A stretch of 64,000 nucleotides of DNA from Cercospora beticola. Its lineage: Eukaryota; Ascomycota; Dothideomycetes; Mycosphaerellales; Mycosphaerellaceae. Positions 1 through 11,507 of this stretch are shown here, one piece after another. Numbering within the stretch: the first letter of the stretch is position 1; each line of letters starts with the position of its first letter. The position numbers and the translations under genes are program-made. The stretch is taken from the NCBI RefSeq assembly GCF_033473495.1, contig NC_088935.1, positions 4,402,001 through 4,466,000 on the forward strand. Reading direction: 5' to 3'. The notes beneath the pieces were generated by a model. It was given only the letters and a program-made list of their open reading frames with translations. It was not told the DNA's origin and did no database searches.

Positions 1-321
1 TTGCCATCAGCTGCAACCACAATCGGCAGCGCTGCCATTGCCGCATCGGCTTTCCTTCTCAGCAACCACGCCAGACACTACAACGCCCTTCCTTCGATTC
101 TCACCTGCGCGCGCGACGCATCTTCGAGCAACCCTTCTTGCAGCTGCCCTCCCTCAACACCACCGCTTGGCAGCCATATCAGCTCATCTGCCCACGAAGG
201 TCCAGGGTCGCTGTACATAGATCGTCTATAGCGTGATCTTCACGACTCTCACGCCGCAGAAGTTTGTCACACACACGTCTCCGCCCGACCTCTGAGGGTC
301 TGGGCGTGTAGTGCATAACAT
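1..321. other. upstream region of SEN1, no gene seen
   Basis: The first 321 bases hold open frames on both strands but none has recognisable protein character. The stretch is pyrimidine-rich on the plus strand and reads as promoter and 5' leader of the SEN1 gene. The window edge may cut an unrelated upstream gene, which I cannot judge. Confidence 0.5.
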
Positions 322-3300
322 ATGGCGGGACCACAACTGGTGCAGAAATTGGAGGAGCTCGCGCAGGATGAGGAATTGCACTGGTTCTGCCCACGAGGCC
401 CGGGTCGAGAGGAAGTCTACTGTTTCGATGAAGACGTCGACGCCGAGGAAGAGTCAAAAGAGGCCAGGCAGGCGCGGCATGAGCTCGTCAGAGAGGCACA
501 CGAGCGACGAGACAAGGCACTAGAAGTGTGCATCATCCTGGCCTTTGACGGCTCTGATGCTGTGGCATATCAAGAGAAGCTTAAGGCGAGCTTACAGATA
601 CAGCTCACTCGATGTGACATTTGTGTCCGCGAGTACCATCGTGGCCGTCGCTTGCTCCGCAATCAATTGGAAGCTGAGTATCCTCCGGACGATGTGCTGG
701 TCTTCATGCAGACATTCGACTCCATGAACGAGGCCCGAATTACGGCTGGCCTGAATGTCATGACCGAAAGCCTTGCCGTACTGCCTGAAGAGAAGCGCAA
801 GATCAATGCCGCTGGTGACGTGGGGATGTTCGCCCTGTTCGAGTCATTACACTGCATCCCGTTCCTCAGGAGTGAGGACGTACTGCAACGATCTTTCGAT
901 CCCGCTTTCACACTCGTACTGGGGAAGAAGAAAAAGCTGTTTCTGCCCAATTTCGCACCTGGAATGGCCGCCTTTCTTTACAATGGGAACCAGGATCGAC
1001 AAGCCTGGGCGGAGCGCAACATGATTAGGAATGGTGCGAAGCGCAAGATGTTCAGTCAGGAGTTCGACTTCGCTGTCAGGCCATGGCTTGAGCCCGCCAT
1101 GAACAGAGTGCAGCTCATTGGCATAGAGGCTACGTTTCTGCCCCGATTTTGGAAGGCCACGCGACTGCTACTGGCGCAGATGGATGAGTCGACCATGACT
1201 ACGAATCTGCGGGCAATGGACATCAACTTGTTTCAATTGGCACTTGACCACTTTCAGCTGGATCACCCGCACTTTGCAGATCTTCTTGCAAGTGTACATA
1301 CCATGCTAGAAACTTGCGGCTCAAGATTTTGGGATGCTGTTGGAGCAATGACACCGCAGTATGTTGCGGAGCAGATCTTCAAATCACCAAGACTCAAGTC
1401 TCTTCTTCAAATCACGAACGAAACGGAACCTCTACGCCTGGAAGAAAAGATGGCGTGGGTGGACGTCTTCATTCGCAGCGTCAAGCCAGCCAACCTCGTC
1501 ACGCCGCTTCGCACAGTCTTGGACCAGCTCTTGAGGCGGTTGCAGGAAGACCCATATTCCAAGTATGCAAGCAATGTGTCGTGGGAGAAGGGTCTGGAGT
1601 GCCTGCTCCTAGCTATTCGACTGATAACGTCATCCGTGGACGGCGGACCCGTATACACACACCTGATCGAGACTGTGTCCAACGATCACCTCAATGCAAT
1701 CTTGAAAGAGTTGAGCGGGATTGAAAAGAAAGGAGAACTGCAAGTCTCAAAAACCGAGCAATTGGACCTCGAAATCATCTCAAAGGTGCTTGATATGGAG
1801 GTGAAGAGCATGAGTCGCGACCGCCGCTACATTCTTCAACACAACGAGATCGATCACATCGTTGGTAGCGAAAGCAGGAACCTTTGGAGGAAAACTACGC
1901 AGCATATCAAGGCCGGGAGTGGCGCTCTGCCTGCTGCTATTCTCTCCGGCATCAAGGGTCTAGTGCAATTGGAGCCTTTTCCAACCAAGCGACCCGGAGA
2001 CCTTTGTGCTGCAAAGACTAAATGGAACGAGACCTTCAACACCACGCGAGACAATGTTGTTGCCCACTTGATAGCTCGCCTTGATCTCTTCAGCGGCGAT
2101 CAATTGTCCGAACTGTATCTTGACCCTGCGGCCGCTCGAGGTCTTATGGCTCTGCTTTTCAGCGGAGACGATCAAGTGCACCAGGGCTCATTGGCCATCC
2201 TCAAAACGCTCACAAGTGAAGACAGCAGATTGGATTGTTTCAAGCATGTCACATCGATATACTTCAACACCACACTGGAGTCTGTATCAGAGTGCTTGCT
2301 CTCCATTGCGAAAGCCAAAATCTTTAGCCCGTGTGCGATCTTGATGAGAGTCAGCCGCGATATCTTGGACTGCCTCTGTGATTCACAGGATGGCATCCTT
2401 CGGAAGAAAGATTCGACAACCGAGCAGGAGCAGAAATCGCTTCGAAAATTCTGGGTGGCGATTTGGGCGGCAATTTCCACCATTTTCGAGAAGACCGAAG
2501 CCTGGAGTGCGCTCCAAGAGAAACGCATGATGATGGATTTCTGCCGCGACATAATGGACTTCGCAGAACATGCTTTTGACCAGTATGCAATCTTTGCTGC
2601 CAAACTGGACTCTGAACAACGCTCGCAGCTTTTACAGCAGCCTAGGCAGACTTTCCACAACATGATCAAATATCTGCGTCTCAGAGATGACTGGTTGATT
2701 GACAAGTCTGTCGCCCTCACCTGCAGTATTCTGCAGCGCTTACGAGATGCCAATATTCAAGCAAGGGAAGAGTCTCTCGAACACCTTGTCGAGATACTGC
2801 AGGGCAAAGTCAAGAACAAGCTGTCTACGAAACACAAAGCAGAGCTGCAGCGAGCCTCAGAGCATCATACCGACGAGCCCCTTTTTGGCGAAGAGGACGT
2901 CGCAGAAGTCTCTAAGCAGAAGAGACAGAGCTCTTTGCAAGGTTGGGCCAAATCTGGACCCGTTTCTGGATCGTCTACGCCAACTCACCCCGGCAAGCCC
3001 ACCAAGCATGGCATTGACCTGGAGGCTTGGGCGAGCAGAGCCGCAGCGCAGAAGAGCCAAGCGAAGGAGCACATGAAAAAGCAACCCCTCGGTGTCAAAG
3101 AGAAGATGCTAGCCCAGAGTAAAGTCGGAGTCGTTGACCAGGCCAACTTCTTAGCTAAGCGTAAGGCTACCTTGGCTGAGCAACAGAGGCAGAAAGAGCT
3201 AGCGCTTGCAAAGGCAAAAGGAAACGGTGCAGGAAGTGGAGTTATTGGACTTGGCAACTATGCTGCTGATCATGACAGCAAAGGACAGACAATCATGGTG

Positions 3301-6300
3301 GATTCGGATGAAGAAGATAGCGACGATGAAGATCTCGATGACGACCTATTCGGCACTTCTGCCAAACCGAAGAAGCAGGTACGGCCAGCGCTCGACGTTA
3401 GCGGCACATCGGGCCTCAAGCCAGAAGTGAAGAGCGGTCCCACCAAGATCGCGCGCACGAACCGATCCCTCAAGGATATGCGCGCACGATTGAAGCCCGA
3501 TCTTGGTCCACTGCATCGCCTGATGCTAGCGTGGGACTTTTTCCACACTGGTGACTACCCTCCTGGATCGAATGAACATGAATTCTCACATGTCGAGAAC
3601 TCGTTCCGAGATCCTTCGTCCTACCAACGAACATTCGAGCCCTTGCTGATTTTGGAAGCTTGGCAAGGCATGGTGAAGGCACGGGAGGAACTGAGAGACA
3701 CCACCAAGCCCTACGAGATCAAGGTTCAGAACCGAAGCAACGTGGATCAGTTCATCGAAGTCAGCAGCGTGATTGGGCACCAGGAGAATAGAGATCTGCA
3801 GCTAGGAGAAGGCGACATCATTCTCTTCTCTAAGAGCAAGAAACCGGCGGCCGATGAGGATGAGCCACATTGTCTGGCTCGGGTGTATCGTGTCAAGCGT
3901 CAGAAGGCTCATCTGGAAATCGTCTACCAGATCATGCCCGGTTCCTCCCTTGCTAGTCAGCTAACAATGCAAGCCATTGTTTACGGCCTCAAGCTGCAGT
4001 CAATAACACCGCTCGAGCGCGAATACGGTGCTTTGAAGGGCCTGTTGTACTACGATCTCTGCAACCAGATAATCCGCGCCAAACCTTCGCAAAAGATCAA
4101 TTTTAGCGAGCGGCAGGTTGGTGCCTTCCAGGATGTCTACGATCTGAACCGTGCACAATCCGAGGCCGTCAATGGCGCGCTCGAAAATGAAGGCTTCTCG
4201 CTCATTCAAGGTCCACCGGGCTCTGGCAAGACGAAAACCATCGTTGCAATTGTTGGAGGGCTGCTCACTCCGGCTCTGAAGAACGCTCCTCGCGGTGCTC
4301 ACAAGATCACCTTGCCTGCTTTGAACGGCCATGCTGGTAGCGGTACCGATGCTCCAGCAAAGAAATTGCTGGTGTGCGCGCCGAGTAATGCGGCAGTGGA
4401 CGAACTTGTCCTGCGTCTCATGAAAGGCGTAAAGACCAAAGATGGTGAACACCACGATATCAAAGTTGTCCGTATCGGACGTAGTGAGGCCATCAGCGCG
4501 CAAGTGGCCGATGTCACAATGGAGACGCTTGTGCAACAGAAGATTGGCGGGGCCAACGGCCCCGATGACAAGCAGCGGAAGCTGAACGCCAATCTGTTCA
4601 AGGAGCACAGTGAGGTCTCAGCACAGTTGCGCGATCTATACCAGCAGCGTGACTCGGAAGAAGAGATGCGAAAGCTGGAACCACCGCAGCGCAAGGAGCT
4701 CGAGGACACCATTATTCACGTTCGGAAACGCAAAGCTGAGCTAGGCCAACGCATAGACTCAGTGAAGGACAACGAGAAGAGCGCAGGACGTGAGCAAGAG
4801 TTGAACCGAAAGAGAGCACAACAGGCCGTCTTAGATGAGGCACATGTCATCTGTGCCACCCTTAGCGGCTCTGGTCATGACATGTTCTCTGGCCTAAGCA
4901 TTGAATTCGAAACGGTCATCATCGACGAGGCTGCTCAATGTGTTGAGATGAGCTCACTCATTCCTCTGAAGTACGGTTGCGTGAAGTGCGTCATGGTGGG
5001 AGACCCAAAGCAGTTGCCACCAACCGTGTTTTCGAAAGAAGCTGCCAAATTCCAGTACGAGCAATCTCTCTTTGTGCGCATGCAGAACAACCATCCGGGC
5101 GAAGTGCATCTTCTCGACACACAGTATCGAATGCACCCAGACATTTCGGTCTTTCCAAGCAAGACGTTTTACGATGGCTTGCTCAAGGATGGTCCAAGTA
5201 TGGCTGGACTCCGCAAGCAACCCTGGCATGCCAGCTCCCTGCTCGCGCCGTACAGATTCTTCGATGTGGCAGGTCAACACGCTTCTGCCCCGAGAGGAAA
5301 CTCGCTCGTCAACATGGCGGAGATTGAGATCGCGCTTTTGCTATACAGTAGACTGCGGACCGATTTTCCCAACTATGACTTTACAGGCAAGATCGGCATC
5401 ATTGTCACCTACAAAGCCCAGCTGAGGGAGATGAAGAATGCATTCATCAACAAGTTTGGGCAAGACATTGCTGACTTCATCGAGTTCAACACCACCGATG
5501 CCTTCCAGGGACGTGAGAGCGAGATCATCATGTTTTCATGTGTTCGCGCTAGCCCAGCTGGTACGATTGGATTTCTTCAAGACATCCGACGTATGAACGT
5601 TGGTCTCACACGAGCAAAGTCGAGTCTGTGGGTACTAGGAAATGCAAACACGTTGTCATCGGGAAGATACTGGAAGAAGCTGGTGGATGACGCGCGAGAC
5701 CGCAATAATTACACGACAGGAGACCTCAAGAAGCTGCTTGGTCAGAGCAGTAAGAACTTCCCGGCTGGCGAGACTCCCGTCAGAAGTACAGCCAATGCAC
5801 ACGCTGCTGCCACCAAGCGACCCTCCTCTGTCGACGAGATCAAGCGAAAATCCGTTGATGCAGGGCGTGAACAGAATTCCCCTCCCGTGGCTTCTGAACA
5901 GAGGTCCAGTGTCCCAGACAAGATGGATGGCGTTCGATATCGCTTTGAAGATCGCATCGGCAAGAAGGCTGCGGATGCAAAGCCAGTGGACGAGGATATC
6001 GAGATGGAGGATGTTGCGCCTGATTACGAACCCGAGCTTGAGGCTCCCGCGCCCCTGAACGGCACTTCCGGATTGCAGCCTCCCTCGAACCTCAACGCGT
6101 TTCCTGCTCAAGATCAGTCATCCAGAGCATCATCGGATACTCCCTCCCATAGGACCGATCCAAAAGCCAAGACCCCCGCTTCGAGAGACGCAACACCAGC
6201 CTCCGAAGCTTCAAAATCCAACAGCGGCGCTTCAAGCGCCGTACCGCGTCCTGAGCAGCAGAACAAGCCGCCGCCAAAGATGGTCAAGAAGAGGCCGGCT

Positions 6301-6345
6301 GCTCCAAGCATGTTTATGCCGAAGAAGAAACCCGGACAGAGATAA
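322..6345 (+). CDS. SEN1: SEN1-like superfamily 1B RNA/DNA helicase
   Basis: Single-exon gene of 2007 codons. The first ~1100 residues are a helical-repeat region typical of the Sen1 N-terminus, followed by an acidic Ser/Asp/Glu linker (near residues 990-1010). The helicase core then follows: Walker A GPPGSGKT at residues 1297-1304, DEAAQ box at about 1535-1539, then QYRMHP and VGLTRAK motifs. A long charged insert between motifs Ia and II matches the 'brace/stalk' of the Upf1-like family. The C-terminus is disordered and ends in basic clusters that look like nuclear localisation signals. In yeast, Sen1 unwinds RNA-DNA hybrids and ends transcription of non-coding RNAs with Nrd1/Nab3, acting in the nucleus. 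Length and domain order match full-length Sen1. The ATG at 322 is the first in this frame. Senataxin is the animal counterpart. Confidence 0.95.
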   Translation: MAGPQLVQKLEELAQDEELHWFCPRGPGREEVYCFDEDVDAEEESKEARQARHELVREAHERRDKALEVCIILAFDGSDAVAYQEKLKASLQIQLTRCDICVREYHRGRRLLRNQLEAEYPPDDVLVFMQTFDSMNEARITAGLNVMTESLAVLPEEKRKINAAGDVGMFALFESLHCIPFLRSEDVLQRSFDPAFTLVLGKKKKLFLPNFAPGMAAFLYNGNQDRQAWAERNMIRNGAKRKMFSQEFDFAVRPWLEPAMNRVQLIGIEATFLPRFWKATRLLLAQMDESTMTTNLRAMDINLFQLALDHFQLDHPHFADLLASVHTMLETCGSRFWDAVGAMTPQYVAEQIFKSPRLKSLLQITNETEPLRLEEKMAWVDVFIRSVKPANLVTPLRTVLDQLLRRLQEDPYSKYASNVSWEKGLECLLLAIRLITSSVDGGPVYTHLIETVSNDHLNAILKELSGIEKKGELQVSKTEQLDLEIISKVLDMEVKSMSRDRRYILQHNEIDHIVGSESRNLWRKTTQHIKAGSGALPAAILSGIKGLVQLEPFPTKRPGDLCAAKTKWNETFNTTRDNVVAHLIARLDLFSGDQLSELYLDPAAARGLMALLFSGDDQVHQGSLAILKTLTSEDSRLDCFKHVTSIYFNTTLESVSECLLSIAKAKIFSPCAILMRVSRDILDCLCDSQDGILRKKDSTTEQEQKSLRKFWVAIWAAISTIFEKTEAWSALQEKRMMMDFCRDIMDFAEHAFDQYAIFAAKLDSEQRSQLLQQPRQTFHNMIKYLRLRDDWLIDKSVALTCSILQRLRDANIQAREESLEHLVEILQGKVKNKLSTKHKAELQRASEHHTDEPLFGEEDVAEVSKQKRQSSLQGWAKSGPVSGSSTPTHPGKPTKHGIDLEAWASRAAAQKSQAKEHMKKQPLGVKEKMLAQSKVGVVDQANFLAKRKATLAEQQRQKELALAKAKGNGAGSGVIGLGNYAADHDSKGQTIMVDSDEEDSDDEDLDDDLFGTSAKPKKQVRPALDVSGTSGLKPEVKSGPTKIARTNRSLKDMRARLKPDLGPLHRLMLAWDFFHTGDYPPGSNEHEFSHVENSFRDPSSYQRTFEPLLILEAWQGMVKAREELRDTTKPYEIKVQNRSNVDQFIEVSSVIGHQENRDLQLGEGDIILFSKSKKPAADEDEPHCLARVYRVKRQKAHLEIVYQIMPGSSLASQLTMQAIVYGLKLQSITPLEREYGALKGLLYYDLCNQIIRAKPSQKINFSERQVGAFQDVYDLNRAQSEAVNGALENEGFSLIQGPPGSGKTKTIVAIVGGLLTPALKNAPRGAHKITLPALNGHAGSGTDAPAKKLLVCAPSNAAVDELVLRLMKGVKTKDGEHHDIKVVRIGRSEAISAQVADVTMETLVQQKIGGANGPDDKQRKLNANLFKEHSEVSAQLRDLYQQRDSEEEMRKLEPPQRKELEDTIIHVRKRKAELGQRIDSVKDNEKSAGREQELNRKRAQQAVLDEAHVICATLSGSGHDMFSGLSIEFETVIIDEAAQCVEMSSLIPLKYGCVKCVMVGDPKQLPPTVFSKEAAKFQYEQSLFVRMQNNHPGEVHLLDTQYRMHPDISVFPSKTFYDGLLKDGPSMAGLRKQPWHASSLLAPYRFFDVAGQHASAPRGNSLVNMAEIEIALLLYSRLRTDFPNYDFTGKIGIIVTYKAQLREMKNAFINKFGQDIADFIEFNTTDAFQGRESEIIMFSCVRASPAGTIGFLQDIRRMNVGLTRAKSSLWVLGNANTLSSGRYWKKLVDDARDRNNYTTGDLKKLLGQSSKNFPAGETPVRSTANAHAAATKRPSSVDEIKRKSVDAGREQNSPPVASEQRSSVPDKMDGVRYRFEDRIGKKAADAKPVDEDIEMEDVAPDYEPELEAPAPLNGTSGLQPPSNLNAFPAQDQSSRASSDTPSHRTDPKAKTPASRDATPASEASKSNSGASSAVPRPEQQNKPPPKMVKKRPAAPSMFMPKKKPGQR

Positions 6346-8408
6346 AGTTAGCCTGACAGATAAGAGCATCACGAAGCTGGGCAGGAGGATGCCAGGATCC
6401 GCTATGTAGAGTAAGTAGAGCATTGCGGCCCAGGCGAATGTAGGTCGGGCCAGCAGGTTCGTCGAGTCGACATTGAGCAGGCCTTTGTACTGAACACTGA
6501 CGAGGCGACTGGAATCCTGATGGGCTCTGTCACAATGCAAGTAAAGAAGGTGCATCTCTGACAACTCTCTCACAGGCCCGCTCAGAGGATGTCTTCCCGT
6601 TGGACATGGCTGCTTCGTGGACGATCCTTGGTGCTACAGTACACGCGCTCTCGTGGCAAGGGAAGTTCGGAAGCAGAAAAACGGTGCTACCCGTCTGGAC
6701 TCTGATGCGTGTCGTTGCGATTGGCCTTGCCATTCAAAAGAGTTTAAGCCAGAATAGGCCAATGCGGGCATCTACTGCCCTCTCCCTTGAGTGAAGTTGA
6801 GCCTGTGCATCATGAACAGTGCTTCAGCGTGTAGGACAAACTTGCAAAAAAGGTCGCCGATTCCTGCTTCCGATTACAGCAGCAGCAGCGGGTCGCTGAC
6901 AGTTGCCAGCACAATGCCGTGGACCAGGGCTTTACATGCCAGTATTTGCCTGATGGGAGTGCCACGGCAGACTTCAGTGTGATAGAACGCCCCTCGACTC
7001 TGACACATGCGTATCCTACGATCCTGTGAGATCTTGCAGAAACCTTCCGTTGGCCTTCTACAAGCGCTGGCGTGTATCATCGCCAAGACGTTTTGACACA
7101 ACGCCAACTGTAACGTTCCTCAAAGAGCCGCGTGCATTTGCTCCACAGACTTGGCCTGAGGATCTTGACGGCTTCTCGGGTCGCACTTGGGTGAAGATGG
7201 ATGTCACGTTACCGTCGCACGGGAGCTGCAGCGCGCTAGAGATGCTATGCGCCGGAGTTTCGCATCCCTGCTGCAGAGTGGAGCCCAGGCACGGTTTTGT
7301 GATACCTCACCTGCATCTTCGCCGATACATGTTATCCATCGCGCAGATGTTAGCTCCATTTCTCGATTCACCGCCCTGCTGCCTCCTCCCGAATCGTCCT
7401 CCTGTGGGCCTGGAGCTGGAGCAACAAGGCGAAAGAGACCAGGCGGGCATATTTCTGACATTCGCAGGCATTGATTTGTATTCAATCGCCTCTGTCAAAT
7501 CGACATTGCTGCTGTCTCAGACAACAAATCATCCGGAGTGACGGAGTAGCGAGCACGGCATTCTAGCCTCGCATTTGACCGCTGATCTGGCGCGCTCCTC
7601 CAGTGACCTTGGGGCACCGCAGCGTGGGCCGCATTCGAGCAATCTTGTTTGCGGCCACGGATAATGGCGTACGAAGCTGCTGTGTCTGCTCTACTTTTGT
7701 TCCACAATTGCGTCCAGTGCGCTGCCACTGCTGAGAACGCCGTCTCCTTGCGCCTTTGTGAGAGTCAATTCGGTCACCTGGAAACCGCACGCCTTACTCT
7801 CCTGTTGTTTGGCTTGTGCTTTGCCCTCATACATGCACGCTCCCGCCTCGAGAAAAGTTTTCTGTCTTTGTCTTCGCTTGTCTTCGCTTTGCTTTGCTCG
7901 ACTCTCGTTATCGTTCCCTCCTCGTCTGACATTCAGGATGCTGGTCGCCATGGCTTGGTCGACGTAGGAGCAGAAAATCACTGGCTGCGAGCTCCGAACT
8001 TGCAGCTGGCCAATGATCGACAGTACCTGGCCATCTCGCTGTACTTGTTCCCGTCCGGCATCGATTTGGATAACCACGCAGCATCTCCGTTCAGATGAAG
8101 GACCAGCCTGGTGAGCAAGCAATTGATTCCGGTCGCTCAGAGTCTCGTGATTAATCTGAAGCACGACGCAGGCAGCACAACATCCTTGTGGTAGATCCGA
8201 CAACGAGGTCGTCCACACGACATCCACACGCTGTACTGCACGTTCTCTCCGCCCGAGAGTGCGTTGCAGACACACAGGCGCGTGTGCAATGCAACTCGCC
8301 GCTGCTCTGCAGCATCGCCATCCACCACCAGGCTTTGCCAACCACACTCCCCGCGAGTGGGAGATAACAGCAGTCTGCCCCGCGCAATCTCTTCCGTACT
8401 CGGATGAC
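6346..8408. other. 2.1-kb intergenic region, no credible gene
   Basis: Contains the SEN1 3' flank and the promoter or long 5' leader of the next plus-strand gene. Open frames on either strand (up to 246 codons on the minus strand at 7691-8431) have no recognisable domain and cysteine/arginine-rich shadow-like composition. A pyrimidine-rich tract with repeated ttcgctttg-like units lies near 7855-7925, a common feature of fungal promoters. Confidence 0.5.
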
Positions 8409-11288
8409 ATGTTCGGACTTGGGCCTGGCATTGGCAGGACAGTTGGTGGTGCTGGTCCACCCTATACCGAGGCCTCAACCATGGGCCAGGCCCCATCATC
8501 AGCTCCTGCTACTAATGCCAAGTCAGACCATTTGCGCAAGGCGAGCTCCTCAGCAATTCTTCGCGAAGACTCTATTCAGCAGACTTTCGAGGACAGTCAG
8601 TGTCCAAGTCCAGCGACCGATTATACCCCTGCATTGTCTCGGTCGGATTCTTGGTCTATCCATTACGACTGCACGACCCAGGCACCTTACTCTAGTGCTT
8701 GCCCCGGTGGCGGGCCGTCTACCGTTGGCAATATGAACACTCAAACGAGCCTGACTCGCCTACCGAAAGACAACCCGTCTCACGATTTGGCCTACTTCCT
8801 CAAGAATACTGCTCCCCCACTCGCTCACAGGAAGCCACGGAGAGTACTGAGTGGCAGGACAGCTCTGCGTCTGTTGAGGAACGGCAGTGGACCTCAGAGG
8901 AAGCCGCGAAGCTCATTGATACAAAATGCTCATGACAGGCAAGTCACCGGCCACATCCATATCTTGTGTCTGACTGACTGTGGTCTCCAGACTCAACGGC
9001 GTTTTACGTGACGAGGGTGGACTGCTCCCTGGAAGCGTCCCGCGAAACTGTGAACAAAAGATATCATCTACTGGTGCGTGCCATGTGTCGAAAGCTAACG
9101 TTGACAATACTGACTGCACGATGCAGGAAAACGATATTTGGCGTTGGTGCCTGAGCAACCGGAGCTTGACGAAAGTGGCGATACGACAATGGAGTTCGAT
9201 GAGCCTTCAATATTGAGGTACGTAGTATGAGTTTCGCATCAAACGCTCGCCAACCATTTACTTAGCCCAGACATCCTGGAATCGCGAGTGTCGGTCTGCT
9301 TCCACGACGATGTCACATCTGCGACTGACGACATTCTTGACAACTGGCTGTCGTCCTACGCCGATTCTTTGACGAAGCAGCAGACTCACAGTATCAGTGA
9401 CCAACATACTATCATCAGCGACCGAAGCTCGAAACCACCTTCTAGTTTCCAAGATGTAGCTAGTCGTCTGTCCAGGCAACACCACTATTCAGACACACCG
9501 ATACGACCGGCGGCGTCAGTCCCACCCAGTCCCATCCCCGAGTCGGCAATCTCCATGGCAGATTCGTACCACAGTAGTGTGTTTGATCGACCGCCTCCAA
9601 GGCTATCCTTTGACACTACAAGAGCACTGACTAGCCATCCGACATCTGCGAAAGAGGCGTCCCTGTCACGGTCGTCGAACGTCGCTCTGCCACACGAGGC
9701 TTTTCCTGTTAAGCACCCAAGTCCTGGAAAGGAAGTGCAGATCCGTCATCCAGTACCTCGTCGGCTAGGCAGTCACCCTGTACTTCTGCAAAGAGCTTCA
9801 AGCATAGCGTCAATGATGTACCAGAGGAGTCAGTCCGAACACAGGAGTTCTTGCGACAGCCCCGGACCTCCGCCTCCTCGGAGTCCGTTACGGTTGCGAC
9901 GAGATCCTCGAACGATCGAGGGCATCATCTCAAATCACGAAAACTCGCGTGGAAGTACGGCTAGACTGGCGCCCAGTATCAAGTCTGCCAGTGAGTTCAA
10001 TTTCGACGTTGAGCCGATTCGGGCTACAGTCACTACTGAGTGCTCTGGGCCCATCAAGCGCCCAAGATCACGAGGAAAGAAGGAGAGAGCGAAGTTACCT
10101 AGAGCCCCATATCCTAGTCCTCGCAGGGAACGCGAAGAGCGTGTCCGAGCACGCAAGCTTCGCGACAAGCCCTCCACGATCAGAGCGATCGATGCCGTGG
10201 TCAATGAGCCAGAGCAGAGCACCAAGCAACGTCTTAAGAAGATGAGACCAAGGATTCAGATTCCCACTCTGATACCACATCGAGCTACTTCGACAGCAAG
10301 CGATGCTTCGAGCTCCGCTAGTTACAAAAAGGTCACCCAGTCCACAGCGTCTCCTGTCTCACCCGTGCCCTCCCTGGCCAGTGAGATCTCGGAAGAAGAT
10401 AACATGGGGTGCACTCCAATCTCTCCTACAGCATCAGCCGAAGTACAAAACATGCAAGCAGGTCTGCAGATGTCCCCGATGATGTTCGTGGCCGAGCAGG
10501 TACCAGTGCCGAAGACGACCAAAACTCCCTCTTCGCCCAAGCTCATCATGAGGGAGACGAAGAGTAGCTCCAAGGCGCCCTACAAGCCAAGGCCAAGGTC
10601 GGCCTCTTTACCGCGAAATGCTCTGAGACGTCGGAGTCGGCAGAGCGTCAGCAATCGCTCGTCACCACGGAGCAGTAGTCCAGTACTGCGGGCTTCATTC
10701 GACATCGTCTCCTCGGCCGATCTACCCTCGCCGCCACCCACGAGGGCTCCACCACCAACACCACCCCAATCAGTCATCGAAAAGCCCGCCGTCTCAAACA
10801 TTGGCGCGAAACGCTCGGTCCAGGGCAAAGAACTCCCCACAGTCCCATCCTACGAAGTATCCCCCATCTCGACCTCCTCCACCAAAAAATTCCCACCCAT
10901 CACCGCAGCACAGCGAAAACCCCACGCAGAACGTAACCAAAAACCAGAAAGCAGCATATCAACCAACCGAGCAGCTTCCCGAATCGACGCCCGATTAGAA
11001 GCACTCGAAAAGCAAAACGCCCTCTTATCAGCAGCTTTGATGGCAGTTCTGAAAACCAACGGTCAACACAATGGTCCTTTGGCAGAATTGGGAATCCAAC
11101 AACAGCAGCAGCTAGAACCGGCTAAACCTATGGCGTGGGAGACGCGTGTGGCGAGGAGGAGTGAGGCTACAATGGCGAGTACGCATACGAATACTACTAC
11201 GGCGAGTAGTAGTGGGAATGATAATGCTCTGGAGATGTATATGAGTACCAGACAGGGTCGACGGAGGCAGGAGAGGGGGGTGAAGTGA
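8409..11288 (+). CDS. large disordered fungal protein with C-terminal coiled coil; four exons, first intron GC-AG
   Basis: Proposed exons are 8409-8938, 8991-9073, 9127-9217 and 9266-11288, giving about 908 residues. Exon 1 carries the motif DLAYFLKNT, which I recall from uncharacterised fungal proteins. The middle is Ser/Pro/Arg-rich and disordered. Near the C-terminus RIDARLEALEKQNALLSAAL is a short leucine/alanine coiled coil, followed by a Gln run. Phase analysis forces the first intron to begin at GCAAGT (8939). The nearby GT at 8943 leads to a stop. Introns 2 and 3 are ordinary GT-AG of 53 and 48 nt. The start could be 8409 or the in-frame ATG at 8481. No enzymatic motif is visible and I assign no function. 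Its 3' end faces the membrane-protein gene across 219 bp. Confidence 0.75.
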
Positions 11289-11300
11289 GGGGAGAGAGGT
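10730..11300. other. strand-composition switch A (C/A-rich to G/T-rich)
   Basis: Within one exon the top strand goes from strongly C-rich (10861-10920: 29 C, 5 G by hand count) to strongly G-rich (11221-11280: 8 C, 25 G). The turn is near 11050-11120. The coding sense here is plus. Confidence 0.8.
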
Positions 11301-11507
11301 GCCTTAGATATTATGATGGGTGGAGGAGCAATCTTCTCGATTTTTTGCCTACCAGAGCGTAGTATCAGGTACTGCAGACGAAGATGTCAACGGCCGTCAA
11401 TGATGAAAAGTAGGGATATAATCTTTAATATCATGTATCGTGCTGAATAACGGCGATGGTCGCATCGTAACATGGCTTTTTTACCTTTTCGTGCTTCTTC
11501 GAAGTTA

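Noticed and set aside
7691..8431. 246-codon open frame on the minus strand
   Set aside because: No domain, Cys/Arg/Gln-rich composition, and it overlaps the start of the plus-strand gene. Treated as chance.
8699..8935. Plausible-looking 78-codon frame in another phase of exon 1 (SSASVEERQWTSEEAAKL)
   Set aside because: It cannot be joined by any GT-AG or GC-AG intron to the following exons, whereas the chosen frame can and carries a motif I recall from fungal proteins.
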